From the NCBI GenBank assembly GCA_021323635.1, contig JAJPKQ010000017.1, positions 186,001 through 250,000 of the forward strand: a DNA stretch of 64,000 nt, read 5' to 3'. Shown piece by piece: positions 60,923 to 64,000 of the stretch. A program made the translations under genes and the position numbers. Each line of letters opens with the position of its first letter. Positions within the stretch are counted from its first letter, which is position 1. The stretch comes from a bacterium. GTDB lineage: Bacteria; Actinomycetota; Thermoleophilia; Solirubrobacterales; Solirubrobacteraceae. The notes beneath the pieces were generated by a model. It was not told the DNA's origin. It saw only the letters and a list, made by a program, of their open reading frames with translations, and searched no databases.

Positions 60923-60940
60923 GTGGCTCCCAGTGCGTAG

Positions 60941-61011
60941 CGGGGGACCGAGGAGTCGAACCTCGCGTTGCGGTTTTGGAGACCACCGTGTTACCGATAC
61001 ACCAGTCCCCC
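60941..61011 (-). tRNA. tRNA-Trp (anticodon CCA)
   Basis: 71-nt cloverleaf on the minus strand: acceptor GGGGGAC pairs with GTCCCCC, D-stem GTGT/ACAC with GG in the loop, anticodon stem GTGGT/ACCGC around CTCCAAA (CCA), 4-base variable loop, T-stem CGAGG/CCTCG with TTCGACT. Discriminator is G; CCA is not encoded. The body differs from the usual actinobacterial tRNA-Trp as I recall it, and its D-arm resembles that of tRNA-Gln. The 3' half is duplicated at 56.2 kb. Confidence 0.88.
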
Positions 61012-61132
61012 ACATGATCGCCGGCAACCGACAATAGCGGCCGCCGGCACCTCTCGTCAGCTGCTACTTTACCGCGCCCGACACTCACGCCGCCGACGCT
61101 CACGCCGCCACCCCTGTCGCGACCGTGGCCCT

Positions 61133-61933
61133 TCACCGCGCCAGTCGCAGCGCGTAGAGGACGGCAGCTACGCTCGTGGCAAGGTTGAGGCTTGAGACTC
61201 CCGCGCGCATCGGCAGCGCACAGGTCGCCTGGGCGATCGCGCGCGCCTGCGCGCTCAGCCCCGCCCGCTCCGAGCCGAAGAGCAGCACCGCGCCCGCGGG
61301 CACCGCGGCGGGCTGCAGCGGCTCGCCCTCCGGGTCGAGCGCGACGACGGGGCGACCACTCGCCTGCAGCTGACCGAGCGTCGCCGAGGCGACCGGCAGC
61401 GCAAAGTGCAGCCCCGCTGCGGCGCGGACCGTCGTCGGATGCCAGGGTTCGACGCCACCGATGCCAAGCACGCCGGCGGCCTCAGCCGCTGCCGCGACAC
61501 GCACAGCCGCCCCGAAGTTGCCCCGATGGCGCGGATCCTCCAGCGCGACCACTGGCCCGCGGAGATCGCCTGAAAGCAGTGCTGCCGCGTCGTAGCGCGG
61601 ACGACGTGCAACCGAGACGACGCCCGTGTGGGGCTCGTAGGGCCCCATCCGCTTGAAGTCCGCCCGCGCAATCCTCACAGTCAGGGCATCGATCTGAGCG
61701 GCGAGCTCGGGCGCATGCGCGGCGGTCAGCGCATCGAGCTCGCCATCCTGCACCGCAGCGACGATCTCAACCGGAGCTTGAAAGCGCAGCGCGTGCTTGA
61801 GCGCATGGAAGCCCTCAAGCACGACCAGCGCGCTGTCGTTGCGCGCCGCAAGCACGCGCTGGATCAGCGCGTTCGCCTCCCTGCGCCCCCTGTGCGCGCC
61901 GGGCGCGCTGCTGCTCTCGGGCTGCTCGCTCAC
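61133..61933 (-). CDS. SpoU/TrmH-family RNA 2'-O-methyltransferase
   Basis: 266 residues. N-terminal substrate-binding part (VLEGFHALKHAL) and SpoU knot: GPVVALEDPRHRGNFGAAVR (motif 1), LLFGSERAGLSAQARAIAQA (motif 2) and ALPMRAGVSSLNLATSVAAV (motif 3). Methylates ribose 2'-OH in rRNA or tRNA; the exact target is unknown. 62 bases from the divergent phosphofructokinase. Confidence 0.92.
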   Translation of the reverse strand: MSEQPESSSAPGAHRGRREANALIQRVLAARNDSALVVLEGFHALKHALRFQAPVEIVAAVQDGELDALTAAHAPELAAQIDALTVRIARADFKRMGPYEPHTGVVSVARRPRYDAAALLSGDLRGPVVALEDPRHRGNFGAAVRVAAAAEAAGVLGIGGVEPWHPTTVRAAAGLHFALPVASATLGQLQASGRPVVALDPEGEPLQPAAVPAGAVLLFGSERAGLSAQARAIAQATCALPMRAGVSSLNLATSVAAVLYALRLAR

Positions 61934-61995
61934 CGCTGCGGCAGTCTAGGCGTCTGGCGACCTCGCGCTCCGCTTCCAGGCACAATGGGCAAGCA

Positions 61996-63030
61996 ATGCG
62001 CATTGGCATCCTGACCGGCGGCGGCGACTGCCCGGGCCTCAACGCCGCGATCCGCGCGATCGTGCGGCGTGCGGTGGTGCGCGGCGACCAGACTATTGGC
62101 TTTGCCAACGGCTGGGCGGGGATGCTGGAGGACCAGGCCCGGCCGCTCTCGATCGAGAGCACCGCCGGCATCCTTGCTCGCGGCGGCACGATCCTCGGCA
62201 CCTCGCGGACCAACCCCTTCGCGCAAGAGGTCGAGGATGGGCTGGGGCGAATCCGTGCGACGTTTGCCGCGCACGCCCTCGACGGTCTGATCGCAATCGG
62301 CGGCGAGGACACGCTGGGAGTCGCGCTCAAGCTCGCAGAGGCCGAGCTCCCGGTCGTCGGCATCCCCAAGACGATCGACAACGACATCAGCGAGACCGAC
62401 TACACGATCGGCTTCCAGACCGCGGTCGCGATCGTCGCCGAGGCAATCGACCGCCTGCACTCGACCGCCGAGTCCCACCACCGCGTGATGGTCGTCGAGG
62501 TGATGGGGCGTCACGCCGGCTGGATCGCAACCCACGCCGGCATCGCCGGCGGCGCGGACGCGATCCTGATCCCCGAGCAGCCCTTCGACATCGAGTCGGT
62601 CTGCCGCCACCTGCGCACCCGCCGCGAGCGCGGTCGGTCCTTCTCGATCGTGGTTGCCGCAGAGGGCGCGATCCCCCGCGCAGGAAACCTTCAGGTGCGC
62701 TCAGGGGGCGGACGCGACTCCTTCGGGCACGTCCGCCTGGGCGGCATCGGCATCACGCTCGAAGAGGCAATCGAGCAGCGCACAGGCTTTGAGACGCGCG
62801 CCACGATTCTCGGGCACGTTCAGCGGGGCGGGACGCCAAGCGCCTTCGACCGGGTGCTTGCCACCCGCCTTGGCGTCGCCGCCGTCGACGCGATTGCCGC
62901 CGGCGAAAGCGGCGTGATGGTTGCGCTTCAGGGCACCGCAATCCGCACCGTATCGCTGCAGCGGGCCCTGAGCGCGCCCAAGCTCGTCGACCCCGACCTC
63001 TACGCCACCGCAGAGGTCTTCTTCGGATAG
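61996..63030 (+). CDS. pfp: Phosphofructokinase with pyrophosphate-type active-site residues
   Basis: 344 residues. Phosphorylates fructose 6-phosphate. ILTGGGDCPGLNAAIRAIVR opens the fold; GGEDTLGVAL gives Asp105 and GIPKTIDNDI gives Lys125, the two residues that in this family mark PPi-dependent enzymes (ATP enzymes have Gly at both). MGRHAGWIA and the later GHVQRGGTPSAFDR blocks are intact. So it probably uses pyrophosphate and works reversibly, as in Amycolatopsis. Good family length. Ends before a small membrane protein on the other strand. Confidence 0.88.
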   Translation: MRIGILTGGGDCPGLNAAIRAIVRRAVVRGDQTIGFANGWAGMLEDQARPLSIESTAGILARGGTILGTSRTNPFAQEVEDGLGRIRATFAAHALDGLIAIGGEDTLGVALKLAEAELPVVGIPKTIDNDISETDYTIGFQTAVAIVAEAIDRLHSTAESHHRVMVVEVMGRHAGWIATHAGIAGGADAILIPEQPFDIESVCRHLRTRRERGRSFSIVVAAEGAIPRAGNLQVRSGGGRDSFGHVRLGGIGITLEEAIEQRTGFETRATILGHVQRGGTPSAFDRVLATRLGVAAVDAIAAGESGVMVALQGTAIRTVSLQRALSAPKLVDPDLYATAEVFFG

Positions 63031-63078
63031 GGATGCCCGGAGCCGATCGGGCCGCAGCCCCGACCGCTCAGCGCGCTC

Positions 63079-63465
63079 TCAGCTCCAGCCGTTCGCCAGA
63101 TAGAGCCCAAGCCAGACGATCGCCAGCGACGCGAGGAAGACCGCCGCGTCGATCGCGTGCGCTTCGGGCTTGCGCATGTGCGCGAAGATGAGCGCCGCGA
63201 GCAAGACGACCAGGCCGAGCTTCGCCTGAAAGGTCGCGTTACCCCAAAGGCTCAGATGGAAGGCCATTGGGATGCCGGTGGCAACCAGCAGCGCAAAGGC
63301 GATCAGCGTGCCGATCCCAAAGCGGCGGGCAATCGCCCGCAGCGCGACGCGGTCGCCGCCGCGCAGCACCGGCACGATCACCGCGGCCAGCATCAGCTGG
63401 CCGCCGAGGAAGAACATCGCCGCCAGCACGTGCAGCCAGCGCGCCACAAACCAGACCTTGTCCAC
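63079..63465 (-). CDS. Small CopD/DUF2269-like membrane protein
   Basis: 128 residues from GTG 63465 (VDKVWFVARWLHVLAAMFFL). Four helices: ARWLHVLAAMFFLGGQLMLA, IGTLIAFALLVATGIPMAF, KLGLVVLLAALIFAHM and AVFLASLAIVWLGLYLANG. His residues near the first helix (RWLHVLAAM) and AHM could bind heme or copper, as in CopD-related proteins. Function unknown. Confidence 0.7.
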   Translation of the reverse strand: MDKVWFVARWLHVLAAMFFLGGQLMLAAVIVPVLRGGDRVALRAIARRFGIGTLIAFALLVATGIPMAFHLSLWGNATFQAKLGLVVLLAALIFAHMRKPEAHAIDAAVFLASLAIVWLGLYLANGWS

Positions 63466-63560
63466 GCTCGCGGTAGCGTATCGGCGTGCGCCAAGCGCAC
63501 AGCCGGGGCCTCGCTCCACGGCGCGGCTGCTCTGCGCCCATCTCTATCCGCACGCAGCGC

Positions 63561-63956
63561 CTAGCCCTCCGCCGCTTGCCAAAGCACTTCCACGCCGTAG
63601 TGTTTGAGCCTAGCGTCGGCGCTGACCAGCGCCATCCGCTCCGTCTTTGCTTGGGCGATCAGCAGGCGGTCGAAGGGATCCCGATGATGCAACGGCAGGC
63701 GCTCGACCTCGGCAGCGTGCAGCGCGGTGATCGGCAGATGGTCAAGGTCCAGGCGCAGCAGCGCGGCGCACCAGTGCGACGGCAGCTCGAGCTTCCCGAG
63801 CGATCGCTTGATCGCGATCTCCCAGACGCTTGCCGCGCTGACGCTCACCGCGTTGCCCGGCGCTTCAAGCTCCGCAGCGGTTGCGCCGGGGACCTTCGAA
63901 CGCTGCCCGAGCAGCAGCCAAAGCACAACGTTGGTGTCGAGCAGGAGGCGCCGCAC
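63561..63956 (-). CDS. PIN-domain toxin (VapC-like) of an edge-truncated pair
   Basis: 131 residues, GTG start at 63956. LLLDTNVVLWLLLGQRSKVP, AVSVSAASVWEIAIKRSLGK, LHHRDPFDRLLIAQAKTERM and ALVSADARLKHYGV: complete PIN set of Asp/Glu residues, of the type that pairs with a Phd/YefM or AbrB antitoxin. The partner begins beyond the window edge. Confidence 0.88.
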   Translation of the reverse strand: MRRLLLDTNVVLWLLLGQRSKVPGATAAELEAPGNAVSVSAASVWEIAIKRSLGKLELPSHWCAALLRLDLDHLPITALHAAEVERLPLHHRDPFDRLLIAQAKTERMALVSADARLKHYGVEVLWQAAEG

Positions 63957-63972
63957 CGCAGGCCATCACTTG

Positions 63973-64000
63973 CTATGCGTAATCGGCGAACGCCTCTGGT
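63973..64000 (-). CDS. C-terminal tail of the antitoxin (cut by window edge)
   Basis: Minus-strand frame PEAFADYA followed by TAG at 63973-63975, 16 bases before the PIN toxin start. Position and spacing fit the end of an antitoxin gene. Only nine codons are visible, so the call is from context. Confidence 0.5.

Noticed and set aside
1-64000. CRISPR array, rRNA, replication origin
   Set aside because: No evenly spaced short repeats, no rRNA-like sequence and no DnaA-box cluster were noticed on reading either strand.

Overview
The window is 64 kb of very GC-rich bacterial chromosome: dense genes, 4-nt start/stop overlaps, many GTG starts and a few TTG starts. Gene content points to an actinobacterium, and I infer class Thermoleophilia (Solirubrobacterales relatives): a divergent Rho paralogue, three-part proton-translocating transhydrogenase, a phosphofructokinase with pyrophosphate-type residues, MpsC/DUF2294, and a Tcp-type conjugation module. 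No rRNA, replication gene or CRISPR array is visible, so the class assignment rests on gene content alone.

Layout. 0-13 kb holds metabolic genes: Rho-like ATPase, glpD and pntB-pntAB-pntAA (minus), a PduO adenosyltransferase, an orphan GAF-histidine kinase, MpsC, a small basic protein, a ferredoxin reductase-like flavoprotein, and the P-II/Amt ammonium pair. At 13.0 kb a secreted lipase gene is split by one in-frame TAG. From 14.0 to 22.6 kb one tightly packed minus-strand operon encodes a Tcp/VirB-like type IV secretion module (VirB6-like, VirB4-like, TcpE-, TcpD-like and TcpC-like proteins) headed by a sigma-like protein; no relaxase, coupling ATPase or peptidoglycan hydrolase is in the window. 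A YihY transporter diverges from it.

23.6-27.0 kb is a toxin-antitoxin graveyard: one intact PIN pair, one pair broken by frameshifts, an IS3-family fragment, and an XRE/ImmA + DUF4411 pair in which both genes are damaged. 27-54 kb is mainly housekeeping: lon with a promoter palindrome and a following HxlR regulator; a cis-prenyl transferase; a PadR-ABC-ABC-FtsX operon; Uma2; NUDIX; acyl-CoA dehydrogenase with a carboxyltransferase; a GDSL esterase; a fluoride riboswitch driving two crcB genes and a triple-DUF190 protein; a frameshifted MFS gene; GT87; a methyltransferase; cobQ; a GntR regulator divergent from a large surface protein made of two repeats; a GGDEF protein; and a class II glutaminase.

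54-61 kb is accessory DNA. A vapC 3' end, a ydeI-like gene and the 3' half of a tRNA-Trp gene occur twice in the same order, about 5 kb apart, and one copy of each is eroded. Between them lie a HIRAN-like protein, a GNAT-like protein, a membrane protein and an HTH/PIN pair with a direct-repeat operator. After the tRNA come a SpoU methyltransferase, phosphofructokinase, a membrane protein and another PIN toxin. Seven toxin-antitoxin loci or remnants fall in 64 kb, and several single-lesion genes suggest either ongoing decay or, where only one base is involved, sequence error.
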